Below, piece after piece: positions 1 to 9,247 of a stretch of DNA of 64,000 nt. Made by a program: the position numbers and the translations under genes. Source of the DNA: Helicobacter rodentium ATCC 700285. Its GTDB lineage: Bacteria > Campylobacterota > Campylobacteria > Campylobacterales > Helicobacteraceae. The DNA lies in assembly GCF_000687535.1 (NCBI RefSeq), contig NZ_JHWC01000001.1, positions 124,001 to 188,000 of the forward strand, in the 5' to 3' direction. How positions within the stretch are numbered: position 1 is the first letter of the stretch; each line of letters opens with the position of its first letter. The notes under the pieces were generated by a model. The model ran no database searches, was not told where the DNA came from, and saw only the letters and a program-made list of their open reading frames with translations.

Positions 1-2425
1 TTAGATTTTTTTGCAATTTATTAAACTCATTAAGAAGCTCTACACTTGCATTTTTAGGAGTCTCTATGCTTTGTTTTGTGAGAATTTCAAGAGTAGCAAG
101 ATAACTCTTTGCCATTTCAGATAAAGTTGTTTTGATATTTTTGTCCAAAGCATTAAAACTTGTCATTACCTCTTTTGTGTGAGATTGTAATTGTGCATTA
201 CTTGCTTGCAATAAATTATTCGCTAAATTTTCAGAGTTTGCCAAGACTTTTTGAGCATTACTTTCAAAGCCCTGCGCAATATTTCTTAAACATATTTGTA
301 AGTCTTGTTCTAATTTTTGGTGTGTTTCCAAGCTTGTTTTTTGAGTATTTTGCGATAATGTCGTTAAATGCGTCTGATAAGCATTGGTTGTATTTTTCAA
401 AAACGCACTCAAAGATTCCAAAGCATTCTTATAAGATTCGCCAAAGCTACTACGTATTTGATTTTGAATCTCTACATTATGGTTTTGGCTTTCTTTGTGC
501 ATTAGAACTAGGCTTTGATTAAACTCATTGACATTTTTTGTCATTAAATCCTGCAAGTTTTGGCTATGTGTTTGGTTTTGCTTTAGCAAACTTGTTACGC
601 TCGTTCCAATTTCGTCGGTAGTTTTTGCCAAATTATCCCTTAAACTCTCATTGAAACTTTGGAATCCCTCTTGTATATTTTTTGTGCTTTCCTTAAAGGA
701 ATCCATTAATGTTTGATTGGTATGTATTAGAGATTCTTCAATGTTTTGTGTGCTTTGACTTAGAGTATTTGCAGTATCATTAAGCAAAGAATCCAAAGAT
801 TTGGTGGTAGTAAGCATAGAACTCTCTATCTCTTTGCTAAGAATAGTTAAAGTCTCTTTAGAATCTTTGAAGTTTTCCTCTAAAGTTTTTGTAGTATTTC
901 CTAGAAGTTTATCAAAATTCAATACGGCATTTGCAATGTGTTGCTCTAATGTATCGGAATTTTTCACTAGATTCTTTTGTGTTTGTTCACCCAATTCTTG
1001 TAAATTGCGACTTGCTTTTTCTAGTGCGCTTTCCATTTCTTGTGAATGTCGCAAGAGGACTTCATCGCTTCGCTTACTTTGCTCCTCCACCAACAACAAA
1101 GACTCTTTTTGTGCATTCTCTAATGTATCCAAATTCTCTTCAAAGCTTTCTTTCACCTCATCTAATCGTTCTTTAATGCTGCTTTGTATTTGGGTTATCA
1201 TCTCCAAATTTTTATGTTTTAATGTAGAATCACTCTCTATCAAGGAATCCATAAAATCTTGGGTTTTTGTTTTAAGGGATTCCAATGCGCATTCCAAATT
1301 TTCCTTATTTTGCTCCAAATAAGCACGATTGAACTCACTAAAGGATGTCTGCAAAGCATTTAATTGCTCAAATTGTTTTTGTGTGTCCTCTTCTATTGCC
1401 TTGAAACTATTTTCTAATATTTCTTGTGTATTTTCTTGGTGTGTTTTTACGCTTTTTGTCAAGAAATCTTGCACTTCCCCTAAAGATTCTTTAGTGTATT
1501 CTAGTGCTTGTGTGTGTGTATGTTGTAGATTCTGGCTTAAACTTTCCACACTTCCAAGAGCCTTGTTTGCATTTTCGTGCATTTTTTCAAATCCCTGCAA
1601 GAGGTGTGAAAGTTTTTCATTCTCTATTCTTGAAGCCTCAATGCTATGGGCTAAGGCAGTATAAACCTCTAAAACTTCTGCATTGCGCATAGCGACTGCT
1701 TCTAGGGATTCTTTTGTGGATTCAAAAAGTTTTAATGTGTTTTTAAGGCTTGAATCTAGCCCCACGATAGAATCCTTATAATTACTTTGCCATAAAATCA
1801 TCTGCGCCACTGCATTATTTAACTCTTTAAAATTATCCCCAAACTGGTCTGTAATTCTCTGATTAAAATCCCTAATAACCCCCTCAAGCGCAGAAATTAA
1901 CTCCTTAGACGCTCCTTGTGCAAGATGGTGCATTGCCTCTTTTAATGCAAGATTTGTTTTTGCAAAATAATCCTCTAAAACTTTAAAATTGTTTGCCTGT
2001 TGTTGCGAATAGGCTTTTTGAAATTCTATTTGAGTTTGGTTTTGCGCCACAATTTCTTGTAATCTATCTAATTTATCCAACTTCCCTGCTTGTAAAGAGA
2101 AATAATCTAGCATATTTTCAAAATCCGTTTTTACCGCTTTGCTTTTTTGCAGAATAGAAAGCAAAATCGCTAATGCCATCCCCAAAATAGAAGTATAAAA
2201 CGCTGTCTTTAATCCTGCAAGGAGAGAAGGGACAGAGTTTTCTACATTGCTTACATCAAAATCCTGCAAACCAACAAAAATCCCAACAAATGTCCCCAAA
2301 ACCCCTGTACTCATAATAATAGATTTAAAATCACGATGTTTTTGTTTGCCATAACTTTGATAATCCCAAAAGGCAAGCGCAAACATAAACGCAGTAAAAA
2401 TTAAATTAATCATTAGATTCTCCAT
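1..2425 (-). CDS. MotA/TolQ/ExbB-domain protein with giant coiled-coil tail, ZorA-like (3' end beyond window)
   Basis: The frame is open from the ATG at 2425 to the left edge (808 codons, no stop). The start has a good AGGGAG Shine-Dalgarno. Three hydrophobic helices lie near residues 5-21, 37-54 and 75-95. The second holds a TGVLGTFVGIFVGL stretch typical of MotA/TolQ/ExbB channels. Next comes a segment reading VIRDFNQRITDQFGDNFKEL, which I recall as typical of ZorA-type proteins. The remaining roughly 600 residues are almost all helical, Gln/Ser/Thr/Glu/Lys-rich, with repeating nonpolar spacing. ZorA of Zorya anti-phage systems has this layout: three membrane helices plus a long cytoplasmic tail. 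The gene is last in a run with exbB, exbD and a 60-residue gene, 21 bp after the latter. Whether a ZorB-like (MotB/OmpA) gene follows cannot be seen. A structural or envelope role is the alternative. Confidence 0.8.
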   Translation of the reverse strand, partial: MENLMINLIFTAFMFALAFWDYQSYGKQKHRDFKSIIMSTGVLGTFVGIFVGLQDFDVSNVENSVPSLLAGLKTAFYTSILGMALAILLSILQKSKAVKTDFENMLDYFSLQAGKLDKLDRLQEIVAQNQTQIEFQKAYSQQQANNFKVLEDYFAKTNLALKEAMHHLAQGASKELISALEGVIRDFNQRITDQFGDNFKELNNAVAQMILWQSNYKDSIVGLDSSLKNTLKLFESTKESLEAVAMRNAEVLEVYTALAHSIEASRIENEKLSHLLQGFEKMHENANKALGSVESLSQNLQHTHTQALEYTKESLGEVQDFLTKSVKTHQENTQEILENSFKAIEEDTQKQFEQLNALQTSFSEFNRAYLEQNKENLECALESLKTKTQDFMDSLIESDSTLKHKNLEMITQIQSSIKERLDEVKESFEENLDTLENAQKESLLLVEEQSKRSDEVLLRHSQEMESALEKASRNLQELGEQTQKNLVKNSDTLEQHIANAVLNFDKLLGNTTKTLEENFKDSKETLTILSKEIESSMLTTTKSLDSLLNDTANTLSQSTQNIEESLIHTNQTLMDSFKESTKNIQEGFQSFNESLRDNLAKTTDEIGTSVTSLLKQNQTHSQNLQDLMTKNVNEFNQSLVLMHKESQNHNVEIQNQIRSSFGESYKNALESLSAFLKNTTNAYQTHLTTLSQNTQKTSLETHQKLEQDLQICLRNIAQGFESNAQKVLANSENLANNLLQASNAQLQSHTKEVMTSFNALDKNIKTTLSEMAKSYLATLEILTKQSIETPKNASVELLNEFNKLQKNL

Positions 2426-2446
2426 TTTTCTCCCTTTATTCTGATA

Positions 2447-2629
2447 TTATCTTTTTTTATTGTTTCTTTTTTGCACATCAAAACGTTCATCTTCTAGCCA
2501 ATCGGGCTTTTGAATCTGAGAATTTTTGCGATTTGCTAGATAGAGAGCAAACCGAATAGCTAAAACAATAACCATAAAAGTAACTATAGCTGAAATAATC
2601 ATAGATAAATCATAGCTTTCTCTAAACAT
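2447..2629 (-). CDS. small single-pass membrane protein, function unknown
   Basis: This 60-residue protein has one hydrophobic helix at about residues 9-29 and a charged C-terminus ending in a run of Lys, Arg and Asn. It lies 11 bp after exbD and 21 bp before the ZorA-like gene on the same strand, so it is almost surely co-transcribed. I do not recognise the family. Its WLEDERFD segment is distantly reminiscent of small oxidase subunits, but the context gives no support for that. It could be an accessory subunit of either neighbouring channel complex. Confidence 0.65.
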   Translation of the reverse strand: MFRESYDLSMIISAIVTFMVIVLAIRFALYLANRKNSQIQKPDWLEDERFDVQKRNNKKR

Positions 2630-2640
2630 TAATTATTCCT

Positions 2641-3030
2641 TTATTGACTTTGCTCCACTTGTACATCTACATTTTCGTGTCCAGTGGAACTTAAAACCCC
2701 TACTAAAGCAACAAATTTTTCAAAAGTGCTTTTTTGATCTCCACGCAATAAAATAGGTGTTTCTTTGGGCATTTTTACTATCTCATTTTGGATAGTTTCT
2801 AAATCCATTGGCGTTTTATCTAAATAATATTGTCCTTGTGCATCAATAGTGATTTCAACATTCTTTAAGGGTTGTGTAATCTTATCAGAACCTTGTGCCT
2901 TTGGAATTGCAATGGGAATCTTGCCTTGTGCAATAAAAGTTGCGCTTGTTAAAACAATCACTAGCAAAACAAGCATAATATCAATAAAAGGCACAATGTT
3001 GATATTATCCATTCTCTTAAAATTTCTCAT
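2641..3030 (-). CDS. exbD: ExbD/TolR-family biopolymer transport protein
   Basis: The 129-residue protein has a short cytoplasmic N-terminus, one membrane helix near residues 12-32 (starting NIVPFIDIMLVLLVIVL, with the conserved Asp that carries the proton-coupling role in this family) and a periplasmic domain. With ExbB it forms the proton-driven complex that energises TonB- or TolA-type envelope work. The ATG overlaps the exbB stop by one base, so translation is coupled. No tonB or tolA lies beside it. The order smpB-exbB-exbD matches Helicobacter pylori. Confidence 0.92.
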   Translation of the reverse strand: MRNFKRMDNINIVPFIDIMLVLLVIVLTSATFIAQGKIPIAIPKAQGSDKITQPLKNVEITIDAQGQYYLDKTPMDLETIQNEIVKMPKETPILLRGDQKSTFEKFVALVGVLSSTGHENVDVQVEQSQ

Positions 3031-3479
3031 TATGCGCCTTTATTTTGTTTATTTTCTTGCATAATTTCCCATTGCGCTATCAAAACCTCACTTTTACGCA
3101 TTAGCAGATTATAAAACACGATACTTGGAATCGCAACAAGCAATCCACCAGCTGTGGCTTGTAATGCTAGCGCAAGCCCTGTCATAATGTTTGCCGTATC
3201 CACCATACCAGATTGTCCAATCTGAACAAAAGTAATGATGATTCCAAACACGGTTCCCAAAAGCCCTACATAAGGAGCATTTGAGCCAATCGTAGCAATC
3301 AAAGTAAGATTCTTTGAAAGATCTATTTCCAATTCTGTTTTATTAGTATAAAGCACGAGTTTAATGTATTTATAAAACAACAACCTCTCCAAAGTTGCCC
3401 AAAGTGCCACAACACTCATTAGTGCCAAAACGCCAATCACTCCATATTCTACTATTTCTTTTAAAGACAATTCAGACAT
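3030..3479 (-). CDS. exbB: ExbB/TolQ-family proton channel protein
   Basis: The 149-residue protein has the compact ExbB form seen in Campylobacterota: a first helix near residues 12-30, then a GLLGTVFGIIITF helix and a third helix with ALQATAGGLLVAIPS. These carry the small-residue packing and Thr positions typical of ExbB/TolQ. It should assemble with ExbD in the inner membrane and use the proton gradient. It begins 9 bp after smpB ends and overlaps exbD by one base. Confidence 0.92.
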   Translation of the reverse strand: MSELSLKEIVEYGVIGVLALMSVVALWATLERLLFYKYIKLVLYTNKTELEIDLSKNLTLIATIGSNAPYVGLLGTVFGIIITFVQIGQSGMVDTANIMTGLALALQATAGGLLVAIPSIVFYNLLMRKSEVLIAQWEIMQENKQNKGA

Positions 3480-3488
3480 TATTTTTCC

Positions 3489-3947
3489 TTATTTCCTTTG
3501 CATTTCTTTTAAGCTTTGTGCAATTTCTCGTTTTTGGATTTTTTCCTTGAGAGATTCACGTTTGTCGTGTAAATTCTTACCCTTTGCCAAAGCAATTTCT
3601 AATTTAGCCCTATTGCGGGAATTAAAATAGAGCTTCAATGCCAAAATACTCATACCAGAGACTTGACTTTTACCAAAGAGTTTATCAATCTCTTTACGGT
3701 GTAAAAGTAATCTGCGAGGACGCTTTTCATCGGGCTTGTAGTGCAGATTAGTTGTTGCAAGGGTTGCGATATGCGCTTGAAATAAAAAGGCTTCCCCTTG
3801 AATAATTTTTACAAAACTTTCTTTTAAATTCACGCGCCCCGCACGGATAGCTTTCACTTCACTTCCTTTTAATTCAATCCCTGCTTCAAATTTCTCTAAA
3901 ACAAAAAAATCAAAAGTCGCTTTTTTGTTTGTTGCAATAATTTTCAT
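3489..3947 (-). CDS. smpB: SsrA-binding protein SmpB
   Basis: This 152-residue protein has the SmpB beta-barrel start ([20 protein letters not shown]), the family [18 protein letters not shown] motif and the basic C-terminal tail with [10 protein letters not shown]. SmpB binds tmRNA and brings it to stalled ribosomes for trans-translation. The length is normal. The start overlaps the ispE stop by one base. The tmRNA gene itself is not in this window. Confidence 0.96.
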   Translation of the reverse strand: MKIIATNKKATFDFFVLEKFEAGIELKGSEVKAIRAGRVNLKESFVKIIQGEAFLFQAHIATLATTNLHYKPDEKRPRRLLLHRKEIDKLFGKSQVSGMSILALKLYFNSRNRAKLEIALAKGKNLHDKRESLKEKIQKREIAQSLKEMQRK

Positions 3948-4795
3948 TACTCTACCTTTGTAGAATCTTTGGATTCCGTTGCATTCACACGCAAAATCTT
4001 TTTACGCCAAAAACAACTCCCGCTTCCACTTAAAAATAGATTTTCTTTAACATAAGATTCTAATTGCGGATAGAGCAATAAAACAGCAGCGAGTAAATCA
4101 TTATTCTCTAAAGCACTCTTTGTAAAAATTTCTTGATTTGCCTTTTTGAGCCAATTTTGACTTTTTATTTGCTTGATTTTTGCTTCTTGATAGAAAGAAT
4201 CGGAATATTTTTGAAAAACCTTTGCGGTATTGCAAGAAATTTTTGGAATAATAATTTCTACTTCAAAGGGTTCTTGATCGCAGGATTCTACAATTTCTCC
4301 CCTACCTTCAACATTAGCAATCTCTAAACCACTCAAAAAAAATGGCACATCACTTCCTACTTGTGCGCCAAGATTCATAAGCGTTTGCTTATCCAAATCT
4401 AGCTTTAGTTTTTGATGAATCCCTTGCAAAAAACAAGCCGCATTGGAACTTCCTCCTCCTAAGCCTCCTCCGCTTGGTATTTTTTTATCCACAAGAACCC
4501 TTAAATGCTTCAATGCTTCCTTTTGCGATTCCTTTAAATAGGGCAAAAGCAAACGATATGCCTTGTAAATGGTGTTTTGTTGCATAGGACAATCAAAGTT
4601 ACCCACCACCTCAAAATCCTGCGCACTCCAATCAAAAGTCAATACATCATAAAGGTGAGATACTCTCATAAAGCGGGATTCCAACAAATGATAGTTGATA
4701 CCATTCACTTGCGTTTTGCCAACAATTTTTAAAAATAAATTGATTTTTGCATAGGATTTATAAGTAGAATCTTGCGTTAAGAAGTCGCAAACCAT
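3947..4795 (-). CDS. ispE: 4-diphosphocytidyl-2-C-methyl-D-erythritol kinase
   Basis: A GHMP-family kinase of 282 residues. The N-terminal [12 protein letters not shown] segment, the glycine-rich ATP loop [15 protein letters not shown] and the late LSGSGSCFW motif are all present. It phosphorylates CDP-methylerythritol in the non-mevalonate isoprenoid pathway. The first enzyme of that pathway, Dxs, is also in this window (15451-17313). The ATG at 4795 follows the csrA stop by 5 bp. The order csrA-ispE-smpB is the conserved Helicobacter and Campylobacter order. Confidence 0.95.
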   Translation of the reverse strand: MVCDFLTQDSTYKSYAKINLFLKIVGKTQVNGINYHLLESRFMRVSHLYDVLTFDWSAQDFEVVGNFDCPMQQNTIYKAYRLLLPYLKESQKEALKHLRVLVDKKIPSGGGLGGGSSNAACFLQGIHQKLKLDLDKQTLMNLGAQVGSDVPFFLSGLEIANVEGRGEIVESCDQEPFEVEIIIPKISCNTAKVFQKYSDSFYQEAKIKQIKSQNWLKKANQEIFTKSALENNDLLAAVLLLYPQLESYVKENLFLSGSGSCFWRKKILRVNATESKDSTKVE

Positions 4796-4800
4796 TATCT

Positions 4801-5037
4801 TTAAGCTTTCTTTCTAGCTGCCACAAGCTTGTCAAGCACATTTCCTTGCGTTTGTTGCTGAAGGGATTTTTTATTTTCCTCTGAAATAGCCAACTTCAAT
4901 TCCTCACGCAAAATCAGCAATTCTGGTGGAGCTTCAAAACCAATCTTTACATTGCCTTTATCAATAGAAATTACTTTAATTGTGATATTCTCTCCAATGG
5001 TAATACTTTCATTTTCTTTTCTTGATAAAATCAACAT
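4801..5037 (-). CDS. csrA: carbon storage regulator CsrA
   Basis: This is a 78-residue RNA-binding protein with the invariant start [15 protein letters not shown] and the [15 protein letters not shown] segment. CsrA binds GGA-containing leaders; in Campylobacterota it controls flagellin translation, oxidative stress and virulence traits, and is antagonised by FliW. Its gene overlaps truB by 7 bp. The C-terminal Gln-rich extension is a little longer than in Escherichia coli CsrA (61 residues), as is usual in this class. Confidence 0.96.
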   Translation of the reverse strand: MLILSRKENESITIGENITIKVISIDKGNVKIGFEAPPELLILREELKLAISEENKKSLQQQTQGNVLDKLVAARKKA

Positions 5038-5873
5038 AAAGGAATCCTATTTGCTAAATATTTTAAATTTTGGTTTTCGTATGAAATTATAGAGAAAAAA
5101 TCTTCAAATTGCACTATATATTTTCCAAATTCATTAATTTTCAACATTTTTGGGGAAATTTTTTTACCCTCTTGCACGGCATTGCGCATATTCCAATCGT
5201 TGCATAAATTTATTTTTTTAAAAGGCAGAATCTCCAAAGGATTAAGAGCTTTTTCCCCCTCATAGCATAATCCGCCCTCACTAATGCGTTCCAAATAACT
5301 AAGAGAACCCTTGCAACCTAGATTCTTTGCTATCAATTCCCCCAATGAGCGGATATAAGCTCCCTCATTCACCCATACTTTAAAGCTAACAAAAGGGTGA
5401 GAATAATTTAAAAACTCTATTTTGTTTATCTGCATTGTTTGTTCCTTTAAACTCTCCTCTAGCAGTTTTTCTTCCCCTAATCGCGCTAATTTATACGCTT
5501 GGATTCCCCCTATTTTCTTAGCGCTATATTTGGGGGGAATAAAATGGATATTACCGACAAAGGTTTGCAAAAGTGATTCTATTTTATTGTAAGCTTGTTT
5601 TGGCACAGATTTGATTTCACGCACATTTTCTAAATCTAAAGAATCACTCTCCATTCCTAGCCAAAGCGTTGCTTGATAAACTTTAGGTGATTTTTCTAAA
5701 AATGGAAAAAGCTTGGTGTATTGCCCAAAAGCCACAAGCAATGCACCACAAGCAAAAGGGTCTAAAATTCCACTAAAACCTGCCTTTTTCTCGCCAAAAT
5801 GCCGCTTAAGAACATTTAAATAATGATTGGAGGAAATAAAAAGTGGTTTTTTTGCGACAAAAATACAATTCAA
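5031..5873 (-). CDS. truB: tRNA pseudouridine(55) synthase TruB
   Basis: The protein has 280 residues and uses a TTG start. The catalytic Asp is D38 in GILDPFACG. The segments [14 protein letters not shown] and [12 protein letters not shown] are typical of TruB. It makes pseudouridine 55 in the T loop of tRNAs. It appears to be the first gene of the minus-strand operon truB-csrA-ispE-smpB-exbBD. The divergent lipoprotein gene begins 74 bp away. Confidence 0.93.
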   Translation of the reverse strand: MNCIFVAKKPLFISSNHYLNVLKRHFGEKKAGFSGILDPFACGALLVAFGQYTKLFPFLEKSPKVYQATLWLGMESDSLDLENVREIKSVPKQAYNKIESLLQTFVGNIHFIPPKYSAKKIGGIQAYKLARLGEEKLLEESLKEQTMQINKIEFLNYSHPFVSFKVWVNEGAYIRSLGELIAKNLGCKGSLSYLERISEGGLCYEGEKALNPLEILPFKKINLCNDWNMRNAVQEGKKISPKMLKINEFGKYIVQFEDFFSIISYENQNLKYLANRIPLC

Positions 5874-5947
5874 ACTTTAAAATCCTTATTTATTTTGCTA
5901 AAATTTGCACTTTAATAAAAATACTTAACAATCAAGAGATTTCATTG

Positions 5948-6391
5948 ATGCAAAACAGAATTTTAACATTTTTTATTTTAAGTATCAGCTTATTTGCTTT
6001 TTTAGGTTGCGTCCATTCGCCTTTGGCAAATCCTAATATGCCCTATCCTAAACTAACTTATGCAGAATCGCGCAATACCGACATTGTGCCACAAGATTTT
6101 GCAAACACTTTCATCAATCGTTTCAAGATTCTTTATGAACAATCGCCCAACGCCAATCTAAAAGAGGTGCGATTCTATTTTAAAGATTACTACAATGAAG
6201 CAAGAGGGGATTTCTCTCCCACCGCTTTATTTAGTTTCACTCCCCGTTACTTGATGCAGCTCAATGTGCAAGTGATAACTTTTTCACATACGCAAAATTT
6301 CACACAAAATTATCAAATCCCTGTAATTGGCTTTAACCCACCTTATTCACAAAATTTTGATGGTTTGATTCTAAAAATTTTACAAGAATAA
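5948..6391 (+). CDS. predicted lipoprotein, function unknown
   Basis: I place the start at the ATG at 5948 (147 residues) because it begins a signal peptide ending in a lipobox FAFLGC. An upstream in-frame start at 5843 would add 35 residues inside truB and hide that signal. A likely -10 (TAAAAT after TGC) lies near 5899. The mature protein has no motif I recognise. A stretch of alternating hydrophobic residues near the C-terminus (YLMQLNVQVITFSH) suggests beta structure. It ends 3 bp before hypD. Confidence 0.75.
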   Translation: MQNRILTFFILSISLFAFLGCVHSPLANPNMPYPKLTYAESRNTDIVPQDFANTFINRFKILYEQSPNANLKEVRFYFKDYYNEARGDFSPTALFSFTPRYLMQLNVQVITFSHTQNFTQNYQIPVIGFNPPYSQNFDGLILKILQE

Positions 6392-6394
6392 ACA

Positions 6395-7519
6395 ATGACG
6401 ACACAAAACCCCTATATTGATATTTATCGCGATAGTCAAGCCATTACAAGAATCTTTAACGCTTTAAAAATCTTAAGCAAAGATTTAACGCAACCCTTAA
6501 AAGTTATGGAGGTTTGCGGTGGGCATACACATACAATTATGAAATACGCTTTGCCCGAGCTTTTGCCAGAAAAAATAGAGTTTGTGCATGGACCGGGTTG
6601 CCCTGTGTGCGTAATGCCAAAGAATCGCATTGATTGTGCTTATAAAATTGCAAGTCAAGAAAATGTGATCTTAGTTACTCTTGGCGATATGATTAAAGTA
6701 CCCGGAAGCTATGGAAGCCTACAAAATGCAAGAGCAAAGGGGCTTGATATAAGATTTGTTTATTCTCCTTTGGAAGTGTTAAGAATCGCACAAGAAAATC
6801 CAACCAAACAAGTTGTGTATTTTGCCATTGGCTTTGAAACCACCACTCCAATGTCTGCTGCATTACTAGAACGTCTGATTTCCCTAAAGATTCACAATGT
6901 TTCTTTACATATTAACCACGTGCTTGTGCCACCTCCGCTTGAAACAATTTTAAGTGCGCCAAATTGTAAAATCAACGCACTATTAGCCCCTTCCCATGTA
7001 AGCGTAATCACAGGTTCTAACATTTACCAACCCTTATTAAAAAAATTTAAGATTCCCATTGTTATTTGCGGATTTGAACCTTTAGATGTGGGGGAAAGCC
7101 TATTGAGTATCGTTCAGCAAGTTTTAAATAAATCCCCTCAAGTGGAGACGCAATATGCGCGTAGCGTAACAACACAAGGCAATCAAAAAGCACAAGAGCT
7201 TGTTGAAAAATATTTTGAACTAGATGATAGTTTTTATTGGCGCGGACTTGGGGAAATTCCGCATTCTTCTTTACAACTAAAGGAAAAATATGCAGATTAT
7301 GACGCAAGCATTCTTTTCAAAAAACACTTGGGAGGAATCGCAAAAGAGGAACATAAAGGTTGCTTGTGTGGGGAGATTTTAAAGGGCAATAAAAAACCTT
7401 TTGATTGTAAGCTTTTTGGTATTTCTTGCACACCACAAAATCCATTGGGTAGTTGTATGGTAAGCAGTGAAGGAGCGTGTGCAGCATATTACAAATATCA
7501 AGGAATCCGTCCTGTTTAA
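6395..7519 (+). CDS. hypD: hydrogenase maturation factor HypD
   Basis: This is a full-length 374-residue HypD. Conserved motifs include CGGHTH (C41), GPGCPVCV (66-73) and a C-terminal Cys set with CLCGEIL and CMVSSEGACAAYY that binds a [4Fe-4S] cluster. With HypC, HypD carries the Fe(CN)2CO group into [NiFe] hydrogenase. The other hyp genes are not in the window. The following helicase gene overlaps the end of hypD by 53 bp. Confidence 0.95.
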   Translation: MTTQNPYIDIYRDSQAITRIFNALKILSKDLTQPLKVMEVCGGHTHTIMKYALPELLPEKIEFVHGPGCPVCVMPKNRIDCAYKIASQENVILVTLGDMIKVPGSYGSLQNARAKGLDIRFVYSPLEVLRIAQENPTKQVVYFAIGFETTTPMSAALLERLISLKIHNVSLHINHVLVPPPLETILSAPNCKINALLAPSHVSVITGSNIYQPLLKKFKIPIVICGFEPLDVGESLLSIVQQVLNKSPQVETQYARSVTTQGNQKAQELVEKYFELDDSFYWRGLGEIPHSSLQLKEKYADYDASILFKKHLGGIAKEEHKGCLCGEILKGNKKPFDCKLFGISCTPQNPLGSCMVSSEGACAAYYKYQGIRPV

Positions 7520-9206
7520 ACTAGATTTAAAAGCACAAAATTTTTTAATCCAAGCAGCAGAAAACTATTTAGAATATATGCAAACCTACGATAAAGGGCT
7601 TGAAATCATCAAACTGCAAAATGTTTCGAAAGATATTTTTGGATTATGTTTGCAACTAGAATATAGACTCAAAAGTATTGAAAGCTTGATTCTCCGCACT
7701 CCATTAGGGGATTTTGTTTTAGAAAAAGAATCCGAAGAACACATTAGCATTGTTGCTTATGATGAAAAATCTAAAACTCTTAGTCTTAGTATGAGTGAAA
7801 ATCTTTGCGAGGAATTATTTAAACAAAGGGAATCTCTGCAACTTATTTCAGATTTGAAATTTCTCGTTCAAAATGTCATTCACTTTTACTCCCAAGAATA
7901 TTCTTTACAACTCCCTACGATTCCTCCTTCTTTAAAGCCCAATATTGACGCATTACAAGAACTTCAAATGCCACCACATTCAGAACAACTCAACGCCCTT
8001 AAAGGAATCTTTGAAAATCCATTGTGCTATATTTGGGGTGCTGCTGGTAGCGGCAAAACCAAAGTAGTATTATTACACGCTCTTGCTTTTTATCTCAAGG
8101 CAAATATGAAAATTGCAATTCTTGCACCCACCAATAACGCATTGGAGCAATGTTTAGAAACTTTAATCGTGAATTTAGAAAAAACAGGGATTGAAACTTC
8201 TAAAATACTAAGACTTGGCACACCAAGCCAAAACTTTTATCAAAATTTTCCTAAAAATTGTGATTTATTGTTAGAAAATAAGGTGGTAGATTATAAAAAA
8301 TCCTTGCAAGATGCCTTAGTGATTGCAATGACTTTGGATACTTTCTTGCGTAGAAGCGATTTGCACTCCATAGATTTTAAGCATTTTTTTGTTGATGAAG
8401 CAGGATTCTCTCCACTCATTAAAACCTTGCCTCTTTGTGCGTTTAATAAACCTATTACACTCTTAGGAGACCACAAACAATTACAACCTATCTGTATCGT
8501 AAGTTCCTCCGATACAAAACAGCCACAATGGAATCTTTCAAAATTTTGGCAATATTCCTCACTCTTTATAGAAAAATTCTTTCACGTCTCAAAAGATTCC
8601 AAAAGCAAAGCTTTTTCCTTTTTGGATTCTGCTTCACCCACTGAAAATCCCTTTATCACAAAAACTTTCCCCTTAACACAAACTTATCGTTATGGCGATA
8701 ATCTTGCACAATTACTCAACCATTACATTTATAAAAACAACCTGCAAGGATTAAATACCCACACATATTTATATTGTTTGGATACTGCAACAATGCCACC
8801 AGTGCAATCTTTAGATAAGGCAAACTACAATGAAGCGGTGCAATGCTGCAAACTAGCATATGAGCTACTAACGGCAAAACAAGACTTTGCGATTTTAACC
8901 CCCTTTGTCAATCAACGTCAATTAATCCTAAAAACAATGCCATCACTCTATAAAGAGGAATGTGTTTTTACAATCCATTCTTCTCAAGGACAAGAGTTTG
9001 ATTATGTGCTTTTTTCTCCTGTCATCTTGCATTATCATCTAAATGATTCTAACAACCAAAACGCACTTTTTGCGCTTAATGTAGCATTTTCTCGCGCAAG
9101 AAAAGGAATTGTTTTGATTTGTCATAAAACCTATTGGCTTCAGCAAAAACATCAACTTTTGAGTGATTTAGTCAAGATTGCAAAGCCTTATGTGAAGTTT
9201 TTTTGA
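7467..9206 (+). CDS. superfamily 1 DNA/RNA helicase-like AAA ATPase
   Basis: A protein of about 579 residues. Walker A is GAAGSGKT (191-198), the Walker B-like motif is FVDEAG, a GDHKQLQPI motif III follows, and the C-terminal half has TIHSSQGQEFDYVL and NVAFSRARKG. These are the motifs of Upf1/DNA2-like (AAA_11/AAA_12) helicases. The N-terminal 170 residues match nothing I know. The longest frame starts with GTG at 7467 inside hypD, so translation is probably coupled; GTG at 7479 is another option. The substrate is unknown. Confidence 0.85.
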   Translation: MKERVQHITNIKESVLFKLDLKAQNFLIQAAENYLEYMQTYDKGLEIIKLQNVSKDIFGLCLQLEYRLKSIESLILRTPLGDFVLEKESEEHISIVAYDEKSKTLSLSMSENLCEELFKQRESLQLISDLKFLVQNVIHFYSQEYSLQLPTIPPSLKPNIDALQELQMPPHSEQLNALKGIFENPLCYIWGAAGSGKTKVVLLHALAFYLKANMKIAILAPTNNALEQCLETLIVNLEKTGIETSKILRLGTPSQNFYQNFPKNCDLLLENKVVDYKKSLQDALVIAMTLDTFLRRSDLHSIDFKHFFVDEAGFSPLIKTLPLCAFNKPITLLGDHKQLQPICIVSSSDTKQPQWNLSKFWQYSSLFIEKFFHVSKDSKSKAFSFLDSASPTENPFITKTFPLTQTYRYGDNLAQLLNHYIYKNNLQGLNTHTYLYCLDTATMPPVQSLDKANYNEAVQCCKLAYELLTAKQDFAILTPFVNQRQLILKTMPSLYKEECVFTIHSSQGQEFDYVLFSPVILHYHLNDSNNQNALFALNVAFSRARKGIVLICHKTYWLQQKHQLLSDLVKIAKPYVKFF

Positions 9207-9212
9207 TATAAT
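9207..9212 (+). promoter_or_regulatory. -10 element for the gene at 9248
   Basis: A perfect TATAAT sits at the end of the helicase gene, about 35 bp before the next ATG, with a T-rich stretch upstream as usual in Campylobacterota promoters. Confidence 0.5.
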
Positions 9213-9247
9213 CAAAATTTATTATAAAAAATATAGGACATTTTAGA

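Noticed and set aside
160-1692. Plus-strand open frames opposite the ZorA-like gene
   Set aside because: They are antisense to a single uninterrupted 808-codon minus-strand frame with clear protein features, are Cys/Phe/Ser-rich and have no ribosome sites.
2447-2629. CcoQ/FixQ-type oxidase subunit
   Set aside because: Only size and one membrane helix agree; no oxidase genes are nearby and no diagnostic residues are seen.
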